Positions 23,948 through 35,997 are shown, counted from the first letter of the stretch. The stretch: DNA of 64,000 nt from Calliphora vicina (GCF_958450345.1 NC_088780.1:155292726-155356725), one strand, 5' to 3'. Program-made: numbers and translations. The notes: generated by a model not told the origin, from the sequence alone.

Positions 23948-24199
23948 TTAGTTGTAAATATAGAACCAAAATTGTTTTTTTTATAAAAGATTTTAAATAC
24001 GGAAGTTCTCTCATTAAATTCAAATTATCTTGATTTTATTTTCAACAATATTTTCGAATATGGATTTGAATTAAATTTAAACTAAATTTGTTATTTTTTT
24101 AGTTTTTATCTCGAAATTTTGTTATTAATTTTAATTCGTAGAAATTCTTATCAACAATATTTTAGAATTTGTCTTTAAGTGATCTAATCTAATTAATCT

Positions 24200-25285
24200 A
24201 ATTGTTGTTAAATTCAAAAGTTCAAACTTTATTTCGAATTTGTCTAATTCTTAGAAAATTTAAAATTTTGCCTAAAATCGGCCCTTATTTTTTCGAAATA
24301 AATTATTATTTAATTTCGAAATTTCGTAATTCTGAAATTCGTATTTTTAACACTATTTTTGAATTTTACTATTCTAATTAATCAACCTCTGTTTGTTCAA
24401 TTTTTTAAAAGTTTATTGTTAAATTCAAAAGTACGAACTTTATTTCGAATTTTCATCATTCTTAGAAAATTAAAAATTTTGCCTAAGTACTTCTAACTTT
24501 TCGTGTTTTATTAGAAAATTAAAACGTTTTTGTAACATTTAAAAACAAAATTTCGAATTTTTAGCATTTATTCAATTTTTAATTTAAGTTTTTATGAATA
24601 TTTTTTTTTTTATTTGAAAAATGTTTTATAAAATTGAAAATTAAAACATTTATATTTTTCGTAATTTGAAATTTTGCTAAAAATCAGAAATCTTTAGTAA
24701 CAAAAAAATTTGAAGATGAATTTTATAAAAAAATTGTTTTTAGATCTTAATTTCTTATTCTTAGAAGAGTTTTGGTATTTTATTTCAAGCGTTTTTGTAA
24801 CATTTAAAAACAAAATTTCGAATTTTTAGCATTTTTTCCATTTTTGTGAATATTTTTTTTTTTTTTTATTTGAAAAATGTTTTATAAAATTGAAAATTAA
24901 AACATTATTTATATTTTTCGTAATTTGAAATTTTGCTAAAAATCATAAATCTTTAGTAACAAAAAAATTTGAAGATGAATATTATAAAAAATTTGTGAAA
25001 TAAAATTGTTTTTAGATCTTTATTTCTTATTCTTAGAAGAATTTATGTGTTTCATTTCAAGCGTTTTTGTAACATTTAAAAATTCCAAAAAAAAAAAATC
25101 TAATTTTTAGCATTTTTCAATTTTTAATTTAAGTTTTTGTGAATATTTTTATTTGAAAAATGTTTAATAACATTGAAAACTAAAACATAATTTATATTTG
25201 TCGTAAATTTGCTTAAATCATAATTTTTTTAAAACAAACATTAAGATGATTTTTAGTTTAGTGAAATAAAATAGTTTTTTAGGTA
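24200..25285. repeat. Local tandem array: three ~270-bp units plus an upstream ~210-bp duplication
   Basis: Units begin with CGTTTTTGTAACATTTAAAA at 24525, 24790 and 25062 (spacing 265 and 272 bp). They share TTTTTAGCATTT, TATTTGAAAAATGTTT, GAAATTTTGCTAAA and AGATCTT(A/T)ATTTC blocks; the third unit is shorter and more diverged. Just upstream, AAATTCAAAAGT(T/A)C(A/G)AACTTT with CTTAGAAAATT occurs at about 24210 and 24421. Satellite-like, non-coding. Confidence 0.75.
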
Positions 25286-28200
25286 AGTTTTTTTTGTGTT
25301 ATAATATTAATGATAAATACTGTTGTTAGCTGGCCGACTACAAAATACTATCGAAAGCTAATTATTGCTAAAAATTTTGAGCACAATATGCACACTACAA
25401 AAACAATTATATGATAAAAATATATTAAATGCTAGATTAGCGAGAACGAGAGAAAGAAAATTCAAAAAATAGAGCAAACAATCATTTCTTTGTTATTTTA
25501 ATAAAAAATAATAAAGACATTTTTTTAAAAAAATTTCAATTTAAGTGCTGAAAGGTTAAGACTCAATAAATATAATATCATCATTAATTGGTTTAAAGGT
25601 CATTAATACACTATACAAAATATTGAAGACAGGAAAGAGAACTATATACAAAAATCCAGAGAGAGAGATATTGAAAATAGAAATTTTAAATAATTTGCGA
25701 TATTTAGTTGTTACTCAGTATTTCTGTATTTATTTAATAAAAACATGCCTTAAGGTCTGCGGGGTCTTGTTATATTTTTATTTTGGCAATGCATAGATCT
25801 TACGTTGTGCTGGTCTGTTCTTAGTTGTTGAATGAAAATAAGTATAATTTTATAGGTACCCTATGACAATTGGAAACGAAATTTTAAAAATTTATAGACT
25901 TTGTTAGTAAGAAGAGTTGAGCTATTTCGGGTAAAAGTATAAATATTTTTTACTTAAAATTAGTCACGTTTTGTGGTATACAGATTGTATGTTTTATTTT
26001 TTAAATATAAACGTCACAAATCATTGATTATGGTTTCATAAAGGCATATTATTTTGTACTTAAAATCAATCTTCAAATTGGATTTACTTTTTTATTAAAG
26101 GTGTGAATTATATAAATTAAACTAATAGTTATAAAAACACCTTAAAAATGATTTTAAAGTTTATGTACTTTTAGACCTACATAATTAACAAATAATGAAT
26201 ACATAAATCATCTATATCGAATAGAAAATATTTGTAGAGCGTTATAGTTATCAATGAAGTTAAACAAATAGAAATAAAGTGTATCTATGTCAACTTATAC
26301 CATATAAACAGCTGTTAAATGAGCCAACAGTATAAAAACAAATTCGTCTACCTTTTGTTTGACCATTATACAAATGCAATACACTTTGTTGTGAGGTTCA
26401 AAACAGAGAATACGATCGATTTTCTTATCTTTGTATATAACAGATGTTTTAAATGATTTATGTATGTTCAACTTTTATATTCATCAAACCATTTATTTTT
26501 ACTGATAAGAAATGAAAAAAAAACACCTCAATTCCACGAGGTCGAAGATTGTTCTATAATAATGATGTATGAATATGGAAAAACTTCAAGGTAAAAATGT
26601 TTTATAAATAAACACAAACTATAAACTTTATAAAATCAAATGCAAAATGAATGTAATGTTTGCAAATATCGGACACTCGAACTATAAAACAATAAACAAA
26701 CAGCCAGCCAGCCAATCATTCGGGCAGGTATTGAAGAAAACAACCAAAATAGTTTGTCAAAACTAAACACACACATAAAGATTAGGCTAAAAATATCAAA
26801 AATAAAAATATAAGTTTGCTGCAAAAGGCCAATGAGATAAACTACGGAAATCAAATTAATTTCTCTATACAATAAATACCCAGAAAATTGTGTGTGACTG
26901 GCAGGAAGGCAGCTCAACAATGTCGTCAACAAAAATATATGAAACGTACTTTATTTTTTTTTATTATTAATTTGAAGAGGACTGGCTAATGACACTCTAA
27001 AAACCTTAATGAAAACTTTTCTATTTTATTATATTAAGCCCAAAGGATTTAATGTTCACATTAACGTATTTGCACTTTAATACTTTGCCCCTATGTTAGC
27101 AAAAAAATATTTTTTGTATAATTAAAGCAAAAACACTTCTACACCTCAAAAGAAAACTTTTTTCGTCATTCCTCCACATCAATGCAAATATTTATGAAGA
27201 GTTTTGTTAAATTTCAAAGAAAACTTACATGTTTGATGTTTTAAAGGCTTTGTGACAAATGAAGTTTAATTAAAAGTAAAAAAAATTGTAAATTACAGCA
27301 GAAAATTAGAGAATTTTAATATTTTCTTTTTTTTTTGCTAAATTTCACACCAAAGTTTTTTCAGTATTATTCTTGTTTTTGTACACAGTTGTACACAGAA
27401 GTAGCATTAAGGTTGGAAAAGTTAGCAGAGTTGCAAGGAAAGTCAGAAAATAAAAACAGGCATGTTTAAAATTTAAGTAAAATAAAATTAAAAAATATAA
27501 ATTAATTATATATAAATGTTTAATTATAATGTTAAATAATAAAATATAAACATTTAATTACCTATTTAACATATGTCAAACCCTTATTATAGTAACATTG
27601 TATACTCTTCCCATTCAACTACTTCCGTTTTAGTACTAAGCAATTGGTTGCTCTTTTGTACAACTCTGCTAATCTGTTACATAGAGGTTAGTTTCCTATG
27701 TTGTTCTTTATTAGTCGGCAATATTTTTGCAGCTCTAAAGTTTTTATTAATAAATTACAAAACAATTAATAAGTATTACAAAATAGTAATTAAATGTGTT
27801 CATGGCTGACTAATTTATAAAGTCAATATGAAATATTTGAAAAAATCTAATTGGAAAGTGAGATACAAGCCAAGTAGTCGTGGTGGCCACCAGCCGCCCA
27901 GATTTTTTTGTCCAATAAGATTTAGTACATTTAAATAAGTTTTTAAAGTGTTTTGCATACTTTTCTATATTAAATACAATTAAATTAGGATAATGGTGCT
28001 AAAAATATGTTTAAAACTTAAATTTGTTTTTATTTCCAACAAAAAGTGTTTAACTGTGTGTATAAAAAAGGCGCCTCAAATTATTTGGTTGGTTTATGTG
28101 CTGCGTTTTGTTTACATACACATTTTTTCAACTCTGTTATTCTATTACGTTTTTAGTTTGTTTCGTAAAGGAAATGTATAATCGGAAATGTATAAAATTT

Positions 28201-29276
28201 AAAACGTTTTAATGCTTTTTTTAATAAATTAAAGTCGTAATTATCAAAAATTTCATTAAATAAAGTGTCTTAAGTGCAAAGTTTATAATAATTAATATAT
28301 GTATATTAAATGCAAAAAATTTAAAAAAGTGAAGCTGATAAATGTTTTGTAAAAAGTTGTATATACATACATAAATAACAAAAAATAATTTTTGCTTACA
28401 TTTTCTGTTTAAAAATTTTAATATAAATATGAACGAAATGTGTGCCTGTAAATTTAAATATAGTCGAGTTGTTTTGTGATGGTTCAATTAGAAAAGTTGG
28501 TGTCTTCGATTCGTATTATTCAATTCATAAACCGGAAATTAAAATATTTGATCTGTTAATGTGAGTAAAATATTGAAATTATTTATCTTATCCTAATTCT
28601 AAGAATAAAATAATAAATATTTTGCATGTGTGCTGATAAACTATTGATTAGTGGCTGCAGAGAAGAGTTAAAAAAAACATAAAAAGAAAGAATATTCGAC
28701 AATATACAAAATGCACACATATTTCATTAAAATTTCAGTATGATATGTAAATATTCTTTAAACCTAAACTCAGTTTTATTATTATTATTATTTTTATTGA
28801 ATATTGATTATTTGCCATTTGAATGGAATTTCATTCGAACTTAATCATTGTTTGGTGTTAATTGATATAGAATGGTTTACAAATATGTGTGTTTTCCATT
28901 TGAAAATAGAAAATTACATAAACCAAAGCTTTTTTTGAATTTGTTTTCAAATAATCAATCAAAATACCGATATAGATATTATAGATAAGAACATAATATT
29001 ATTTTATTTATCAAATGATCGCTTGGGTATTGAAAGATAAATCACAAACATTAAAAATCGTGCTACATATTTACTGATATAACTAGGCATGCCAAACAGG
29101 ACTGCATTTTTTATCCAGGCATTTCGATATTTTTGTTTCACATAAAAAAAAACAAATTAACAATGAAAATAATTTATTTCATAAATACATCAAAAACAAA
29201 AACTAATTTATTGGTTTAAATAAATAGGAAACAAAGGATAATTAATATTTAAATATGTTTGATAACAAAAGTAAAG
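25286..29276. other. Intergenic AT-rich stretch, nothing recognised
   Basis: About 4 kb with no supportable gene. An AT-only imperfect palindrome lies around 27490-27560 (AAATGTTTAATTA facing TAAACATTTAATTA). Otherwise there are homopolymers and short microsatellites, including an ATT stretch near 28780. Short open frames here look random. Confidence 0.5.
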
Positions 29277-29945
29277 AGTGTGCCAAAAAAAACTTAAAAC
29301 ATAAATCGTTCAATATAAAAATTCTCAAAAATACGTAAATTTATTCAAATATTCTACAAATTAAAATATGGGCATATTAATCGGTATTTTTTATCCACTT
29401 TTTCTGTAAATCTTCATATTAAAGATTTTATAGTTGCTTCCGTTACCTTTTTTGGCGAGGTGGTCCACTTACGCTTAAAATGGGATATCTCCTGGGATTT
29501 CTTTCCTATGTTCTTTAATTCTTTTTTTTACAATAGCGCATTACGCATTACGATTTGAAACTTTCTGAACTTTATACGACTTCAGCCCAGTATTAGCTTT
29601 AGCTCTGCGCACAAAAGAATCGGAGCATTTAACTTTACGAGCTGCTTTTCTGATAAAAGTGTTTCGTGCCTTACCAATATCAGTTACACAATTTTTTCTT
29701 CCTGATCCAGGTTTCCTTTCAATGCTCAATTATTCCTTGAAAACGATGTGACGATGAACCCTCAGTTCTTTTGCTATTTTTTTAAAGTACATATTGATTA
29801 TTTTTGAAAAGTTTCAATTACTTTTTCACGTACTTTCTTTTCGGTTACCATTTTGACCCAAATAACCGTTGAAAATTAATGATTTAGAAAAAATAATATC
29901 TAACACATTGTGAAAAGCTAACGTGATTCCAATAGTAGTCCAATA
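29277..29945 (-). mobile_element. DDxD (maT-like) mariner remnant, copy 3
   Basis: Minus-strand text ERKPGSGRK, then IGKARNTFIRKAARKVKCSD and SFVRRAKANTGLKSYKVQKV (29541-29729), is the transposase N-terminal DNA-binding region. VTEKKV lies upstream at about 29850. The catalytic part is deleted: the sequence passes straight to the C-terminal segment (WTTSPKKVTEAT in reverse, 29440-29470) and the terminus AGAGTGTGCC at 29277. Internally deleted and inactive. Confidence 0.72.
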
Positions 29946-30270
29946 CTATCATCAATCGTAATTCTTTATAAAGTCTAATTCTAACTTCAATCGCAGTTCT
30001 GTAAGTCAAATGATTCCAGCATCAATTGTAACTCCTTATAATGTCATATTCTAGGTTAAATTGTAGATATTTATGTTGATCAATTCTATTTCAAGTTCAA
30101 TAGTAGTTCTTTAGGTCAACCAATTATAGATTCAATCGTAGTTCTTTATGTCGATCAGTAGCTTCAATCGTAGTTCTTTAGGTCTACCAATTCTAGGTTC
30201 AATGGCAGTTGGTTATGTCGATCAGTAAATTGAATCATACTTCATTAAGTCAGTTTTTATGTCGACCAAA
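29945..30270. repeat. Diverged minisatellite beside the alkaline phosphatase 3' end
   Basis: About nine head-to-tail units of roughly 30-42 bp built on TTCAATCGTAGTTCTTTAGG followed by TCGACCA or TCGATCAGT. Clear units start near 29948, 29985, 30021, 30057, 30092, 30133, 30165, 30199 and 30230. The units differ at many positions, so the array is old. It lies between a mariner remnant and the 3' end of the phosphatase gene. Confidence 0.7.
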
Positions 30271-30628
30271 ATTCAAATTACATTCCCTTTTGCGGCCAAA
30301 AAAGGTTATTTTTAAAACTCCTATTTTCAAACTTTTTAAAATTTTGTTCAACAAATTCTAAAAATGAAATTATTTCTCTTTAGCTTTTTTTAGAGTTAGA
30401 CAATATATCCTTGTCTTTTCTCGGCAAGTTTTTTATCCTAAATATTTAAAAATGCACAACATATTTATTAGCAATATTCCAAAGTGCTATGAAATTTTAT
30501 TTTCTTATTATTAAACTTTTTTTAACTTAATTTCTATATTAAGTACCTCTTAAACTAACATTATAAATTACTTAAAAAACTACCCCTTAATTATGTAAAA
30601 CCCCCCATTTTAAATATAAAACTAAAAC

Positions 30629-30634
30629 TTTATT
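30629..30634 (-). terminator. Alkaline phosphatase polyadenylation signal
   Basis: AATAAA on the minus strand 16 bases after the stop codon (TAA at 30652-30650). The 3' UTR would be very short. This supports the stop as the true end of the protein. Confidence 0.6.
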
Positions 30635-30649
30635 AAGTCTCTACTTATT

Positions 30650-33600
30650 TTAATATCTGGCCCGATGTAAACCATCGCTGCAGGCAGTTTTTCTGGTGCC
30701 CAAACACGAGGCATAACCCATGGCATGGGGTATAAAGTTCTGTTCATAAGCACCGGTGAAAAGATGGGCAAAGGGACCACTGGCAAAAACGGCCACATCA
30801 TCACCACCATGAGTTTCCGATTCCAGAGGCACAGTAGAGGGGAATTTATAATTTTTATGCTTCATATTGGTCTCCAATAGATTTCTGCGCTTAACACCAG
30901 CGCTGTTTTTCAGAATGTTGTTTTCAAAACCAGGACCATTGGCATAACTTAAGGTGGCATACGGCAACTGATCCAAAGCCAGTTGACCATCACTAACACT
31001 AAAAATATTGTTCTTGCGGCTAGAATAGCCAGCCACCGACATGGTATGCGAATGATCTGAGGTTACCACAATAAGAGTATCTTCTAGGCTGGTGTTACCA
31101 CGAGCAAATTCTATGGCTTTACCAAATTCAGCAGTTTCATCTAAAGCCTTCATGGCCAAAGTATCATGATGAGCATGATCTATTCTGCCACCTTCTACGA
31201 ACAGGAAATAACCTCTACCTTGACTTTGTTTTTCCAATAGATTAAGGGCCACTTGCACCATTTCTTCCAATGTAGGTATCACTTCGGGATCAGCATCCAA
31301 ATGATAGGGATTGTGATTGGAGGCAAAGAGACCCATAATTTTCTCAGTGTTGGCGGGTAAATTCAAAAGATCCTTTTTGTTTGTTACATAATGTGCATGG
31401 GGACCATTTAACTGTTGCCATTCTTGTATGAGATTACGACCATCCAAACGTTTCCCTGGCTCTTGGTGTCTGGGTAGAAAATGTTCTTGACCACCGCCCA
31501 AAATAACATTCAAATTCCTGCCCACCTGACCATGCACCAATTGTGTGGCTATGTCTATGCAAACATTGGGATCATTGTGAGTTTTCAATATTTCTGCATC
31601 ATTTTCCCAATCACGATTTGCAGCATGAGCATAAATACCAGCTGGTGAAGCATGAGTCACTGATGTGGTGGTTATTAAACCGGTGGCCATACCTTGAGCT
31701 TGAGCCCAAGCTGCTATGGAATTCACATGATGTTCGCTGATATTTTGTCCTTGACAATCATTCAATTCGATGGCAGCCGTGACACCCAAAGTACCGTAGT
31801 TGGCTTTAACACCACCCAAATAGGCAGTGGCCGTGCAGGCACTATCGGCTACTTGAGTATTGGCACAGTAGGTCTGAAAGTACAATAGATGATAAAGACT
31901 GTTTACACTTGGAATATTTGTTTAAACTTTAAAGATAAGAATTTTCAATACATCTGTCAAAATGTTTAAACCAATCAAAAGTGATTTGTTTACGAAGCTA
32001 AACATTTGAAAGAATTTGAGATTAATACAAGTGAGATCTAGGCCAGAGACGAAAATTAATGAAATATTTATGAATCGTAGAGAGGATTGCTTATCAACTT
32101 GAGAGGAGAGTGTTTTGCTCTTTATTTATTTTCCATCTTATCAAAAGATTTTCAATTTTAAGCGAAAGTTTTTGTGGGAGTGACATTAATTTGTGGGCAA
32201 AGTCAATTGTTTGTCAACATTGAACAAGTTTATTAATCTTTTCTAATAGAAGACTAAAATTCGTTCAAAGGTTGAACTAAACTAAATTCTAAATTTAAGT
32301 AAAAGCCTTTGAATGGAGCTACATGTTTAGATGTAGGGAATAGATTTATGGAATTAATGACTGCACTTTTTTAATTTTGAATTAAGATTTTATTTGATTC
32401 AGCTCAAATTGATTTAATACGAAGATTTGATTGGAAATAGGTGGAACTATTTTACATATTTTTATTTTTTTTTACATAAAAATATGACTAATGTATTTAA
32501 ATTTCCAAGTCTTCTCTCATGTACATAGAATATTCACTAGGAATAGAGAAATTTCTTCTTAAATAAATTATAAAGAAGACCGTTAAAAACATCTAGGGAG
32601 ATGAGTTTTCCTCTATGTTTTTAAAGGTGTCTGACAGCGTCAATTTTGAGAGAAATTATTTTCTATATGAAGTATCAAACATATAAAAGCAACATCTCTT
32701 TGGATGAGGCCTTCTTGTATAAGTTATCCTTGTTCGAGATACTCATTAAAGAATGAAAATTCCATTATTCTGTCAAGTTTAAAAATACAGTATTCTCACT
32801 TTTTAATTTGAGAAAAGTACAAGTGGAAGAGTCTTTCAGATGTCAACTAGAATGAGTATATTTTGTTGTTCGGAATATAAGCTTTTGTCTCTGATCAAAA
32901 GAAAATAATTCAAATAAATTCTTCCAAACAATTTTAATATTCCTATCAATCAATATAAGAAACAAATACAGATTTTTTTAGAAATGAGATCTCCTATTTT
33001 TTTAATTTAAAAAAAAACATTAAATGACACTCACCTTACTCAAACCGATATAGGGAAATTTCTCAAATGAGAATTGTTTCTCTTCGCCACCCAAATAAAC
33101 ACGACCAGCCGTTATTGTTGGTATCGACATGCCATCACCCAAAAACATGATTACATTTTTAGCCATGTTTGTATTCAATCTGGTCTTACTCTCCAATTGT
33201 TTATCCAAAATATTCTGACCCACTTCATTCCAATAATCGGAGAATTCTTCTTCGGGCTTGGAAGACTCGAAACGTAACAGGGGCATGGCACGTTTATGCA
33301 GACGATCACGTTTAAAATTAAACATGGGATGCATGCGATGATCTTCATTCACTGTATTAACAAAAACTGAAATAAAAAATTGTAAATAATAAGAACGATC
33401 ATTTAATATAAATTGCATCATTTAAAAATTATAATTATTATATAAAAAATTGCAATATTTTGTAAACAAATATAGTGCAATCATTTATTTTAATTAATTG
33501 TTTTTAAACAATTAAAAATTACATCACAAAGGGGCAATGCTTGAATGATGCGTGATAATAGAATATTTTCAAATAATCTAAAATCTCTTTTTAAAACTTA

Positions 33601-33668
33601 CCTCCACCATTGACAGCGGGATATGTCAACAACACAAATATTAATAAATTTTTTAAGATTAACCACAT
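30650..33668 (-). CDS. Secreted alkaline phosphatase (3 coding exons, complete)
   Basis: Exons 33668-33602, 33366-33035 and 31873-30650 join in frame (GT-AG) to 540 aa. An N-terminal hydrophobic segment (about 3-16; LLIFVLL) then AVNGG looks like a signal peptide. Family residues seen: Asp100 in FLGDGM; nucleophile Ser144 in DSACTATAYL; His207 in THASP; EGGRIDHAHH (Glu360, Asp365, His369); TSDHSH (Asp406, His407); ETHGGDDV (His488). These are the zinc/magnesium ligands and the phosphoserine nucleophile, so an active phosphomonoesterase is expected. Usual length is about 500-560 aa. The protein ends CSDGLHRARY with no hydrophobic tail, so a GPI anchor is unlikely and I infer a soluble secreted enzyme. 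Insects have several paralogues; I do not assign one. The 67-bp first exon is needed for the signal peptide. A TATA/Inr promoter lies upstream. Confidence 0.95.
31874..33034 (-). other. Alkaline phosphatase intron 2, containing an AATTAATTC-type repeat trace
   Basis: 1,161-bp intron between LSK and TYC, with donor GTGAGT and acceptor CTTTCAG. Part of it (32230-32420, e.g. GAATTAAGATTTTATTTGATT and CAGCTCAAATTGA) resembles the AATTAATTC family at 37.35-37.40 kb. Otherwise unremarkable. Confidence 0.55.
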
Positions 33669-33739
33669 TTTAAATCAATTTGTAGTAAAAATTTTCTTCT
33701 GCTTCCAGCAAAGTTTATTGCACTTTCTTCAGCGTTTGA

Positions 33740-33790
33740 CTTAGCACTGACTCAAAATTTTGTCTATCACTGCTATTTATATGAAATCTA
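33740..33790 (-). promoter_or_regulatory. Core promoter of the alkaline phosphatase gene
   Basis: Reading the minus strand, TATAAATAG (33781-33773) is followed 33 bases later by TCAGTG, with its A at 33748. That is the spacing and near-consensus (TCAKTY) of a fly TATA plus Initiator promoter. The implied 5' UTR is about 80 nt with no intron before the ATG at 33668, and contains no upstream ATG that I can see. Confidence 0.75.
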
Positions 33791-34479
33791 GGAATATTTG
33801 AAAAAATTAAATATTTCTACTGATAAACTCTAAACGACTAACAACAACACAAATTAGCAAGCAAGCAGGCAGAAAGAAAGAAAGAAAACAGTGTTTTTTT
33901 CTTCTCAAGACACGTTTTTCGTATAGATTTTTTGTCTCAATACTAGAACGGGATTGAAATGCTGATAAGAGAAGCGTTGTGTATGATATTTGTACAGCTT
34001 AGTCTCGAGACTTTTGAAACAAACTCAGCGTTTTTATTTTTAAAATATAATAATGTTCACGTGAATTTCATAACGACTGTACAAAAATATACAAAATACG
34101 AAAAGTGTTTTTTATTAATTAGCTGTTTGTGTTCACGTGATAAGTCTTTAAGAGTGGGATGGGTACTTGTTTTAGTTGAATGAAATTATGTATAATAATA
34201 AATAGAAAACATAATTATTAATGATTATGTGCGAGGTTATTTATAATATTAAAAATTATTTTTGGATTTTGTTGACAACCGTTTTAGAAATGTGTTAAAA
34301 CTATGGAAATTTCTTAAAACCTATTTAAAAAAATAAAGAAACATTTAACCCATTTTGAACTAATACATAATTAATGCTCTTTCCGGGTTTATTAAACATT
34401 GAAACAGTTTTGCTGTCTATAATTTAAAGGAAATTCCGATAAATTATAGACTCCATAATTTAGTAATTGGTTACAGTGG
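33791..34479. other. Upstream region of the phosphatase gene, nothing recognised
   Basis: No repeat family match or gene seen. The short A/G-rich stretch at 33862-33890 (GCAGAAAGAAAGAAAGAAA) and GTTCACGTGA words (34053, 34130) are the only distinctive text. Regulatory sites for the phosphatase would be expected here, but none can be named. Confidence 0.45.
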
Positions 34480-34870
34480 TAACTAATAGGCTGTGCCGAA
34501 TCTTGTATATGGGATCACAAAAGTTGGTAGACAAATTTAGGTTCATATAAAACTTGTTTTAGTCCAATTTCATCTCGATATTAATTATTAAAAGACATAT
34601 ATGAATGTTCAAGTCATTTGAGGGGAACCTGGAATGGGGTCCAGGGACAAGTGTTGCCCGATTTTTGGCATACTTTACAGTATATGTTCAGAGTACTTGG
34701 AACTAATTTGTGCAAAATGTATTAGGATTACCGCATTATCAACATATTTATGGCGGCTCAAACAGCATTCCGGCGGGTGATTTGTATGGGGGCTACTTGA
34801 AATCTTGGACCAATATTGCCCCTATCGTATTTTCAATATTTCGATATATAAAAATAAAATACATAAATAT
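34480..34870 (+). repeat. ACAAGTAAG-family relative, 5'-truncated (pairs with 40.5-40.86 kb)
   Basis: Starts GGCTGTGCCGAATCTTGTAT and shares long text with 40490-40860: CATATAAAACTTGTTT, CCAATTTCATCTCGATATTA, CAGGGACAAGTGTTG, GTATGGGGGCTACTTGAAAT. The two are diverged sister copies. No sustained coding frame. Confidence 0.6.
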
Positions 34871-34884
34871 TGAAACAAATAAGA

Positions 34885-35080
34885 TAGATATATTCGGCTG
34901 TGCCATATCTTACAAACCCATCACCAAATTATACTTTAAGATAAAGATGGAAAATATTTTTTGCTGAAAAAAATTTTATTAGCGAAAAAAGGTTTCTGAA
35001 AGTTTTGAAAAGGTTTCTGAAATATCTATCATTAGATATCCATATTGTCTATATTAATGACTTAGTAATCCAGATACAAA
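34885..35080 (+). repeat. ACAAGTAAG-family fragment cut by the next element
   Basis: Begins ATATTCGGCTGTGCCATATC and continues through ATCTATCATTAGATATCCATA and TTAATGACTTAGTAATCCAG, text also present at 35690-35750. It stops abruptly where the GGGCAATTCC-ended element begins at 35081, so that element is a later insertion or a recombination join. Confidence 0.55.
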
Positions 35081-35383
35081 TATGTGCAATTCCATGTCAT
35101 CGTAAGTGACATTTGTACGCCTATAGAGTCAAGAATAATTTGGTCTTTATTTTTCATTCAGTGGGCACTGTATTTTTAAAAAAAAATAAGTTCTTTCGAA
35201 AGTTCTTGCCTAAAATATAGAGCGAAATAATGGTATATCTTACGTGACATAAAACGGAAGTAATTTTGAGGTACATGTAGAAATATGCGAAAATTTGCGA
35301 ATTGTAAACTAAACCAAATATTTTTCCTTTACAATCCGTCATATTTAAATAAAAACAATGTTTGGATGATTTTATAACAAACA
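35081..35383 (+). mobile_element. GGGCAATTCC-ended element, truncated copy
   Basis: Starts TATGTGCAATTCCATGTCAT, then GACATTTGTACGCCTATAGAG, GGGCACT and ATAGAGCGAAATAA, and ends with TTTACAATCCGTCATATTTAA. The same blocks, in the same order, make the left part of the 60277-62033 element. Here the blocks are continuous, while at 60.47-61.31 kb a hAT-type element separates them. Its right half is replaced by the ACAAGTAAG-family copy at 35384. Confidence 0.65.
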
Positions 35384-35997
35384 AGTAAGAGAGCTATGTT
35401 CGGCTGTGCCGAATATTATATACCCTTCCTCAAATTATACTTAAAAATATTTTTTTTTAAATATTTTTATTTAAACAAAATTATTTTTTTTTTCTAAATT
35501 GTTTTTTTTTTAAATTTTTTTTTCCAAATTGTTTTTTATTTTTTTAAAAAAGTTTTTTAATTTTTAAAATTTTTATGACAAACAAAAAATTTTTTGATGA
35601 AAAAAAAATTCGGATTAAAAAATATTTTTCCCGATTTTGACTCATTGTAGGTCCAACTTAATATTATATACATCGTAGCAATGAACTTTGAAATATCTAT
35701 CATAGATATCCATATTGTCTATATTAATGACTTAGTAATCCAGATATAGATCAAAAATAGGATAAAAATCGAGGTTGTCCCGATTTTTTCCTTATATCTC
35801 AGCCATTTGTGGGCCGATTTTAAATAATATAAGTTATTTGGGGGCTACGGAAGGTTGATTTCAAAATACAGACAGGCGGGCATGGTTATATCGACTTTGT
35901 TATCTATAACGATCCAGAATATATATACTTTGTGTGGTCGCAAATGAAAAATGTAGAAATTACAAACCCTAGCCACTCATGGCGAAGGGTATAATAA
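35384..35997 (+). mobile_element. ACAAGTAAG...GGGTATA family, full copy 1
   Basis: Left end AACAAGTAAGAGAGCTATGT, then the palindrome TTCGGCTGTGCCGAA and TATACCC. Right end CCCTAGCCACTCATGGCGAAGGGTATAATA, in which CCCT-AGCCA and TGGCG-AAGGG can form a terminal hairpin. The body has poly-T/A stretches and a conserved middle (GACTCATTGTAGGTCCAACTT; CAGCCATTTGTGGGCCGA). 614 bp, no coding capacity. The same family in reverse orientation is at 51.25-51.86 kb. Helentron-like (HINE) is a possible class, by inference. Confidence 0.6.

Noticed and set aside
29945..30270. CRISPR-like array of regularly spaced words
   Set aside because: Eukaryotic context, diverged units and no constant repeat/spacer pattern; a minisatellite fits.
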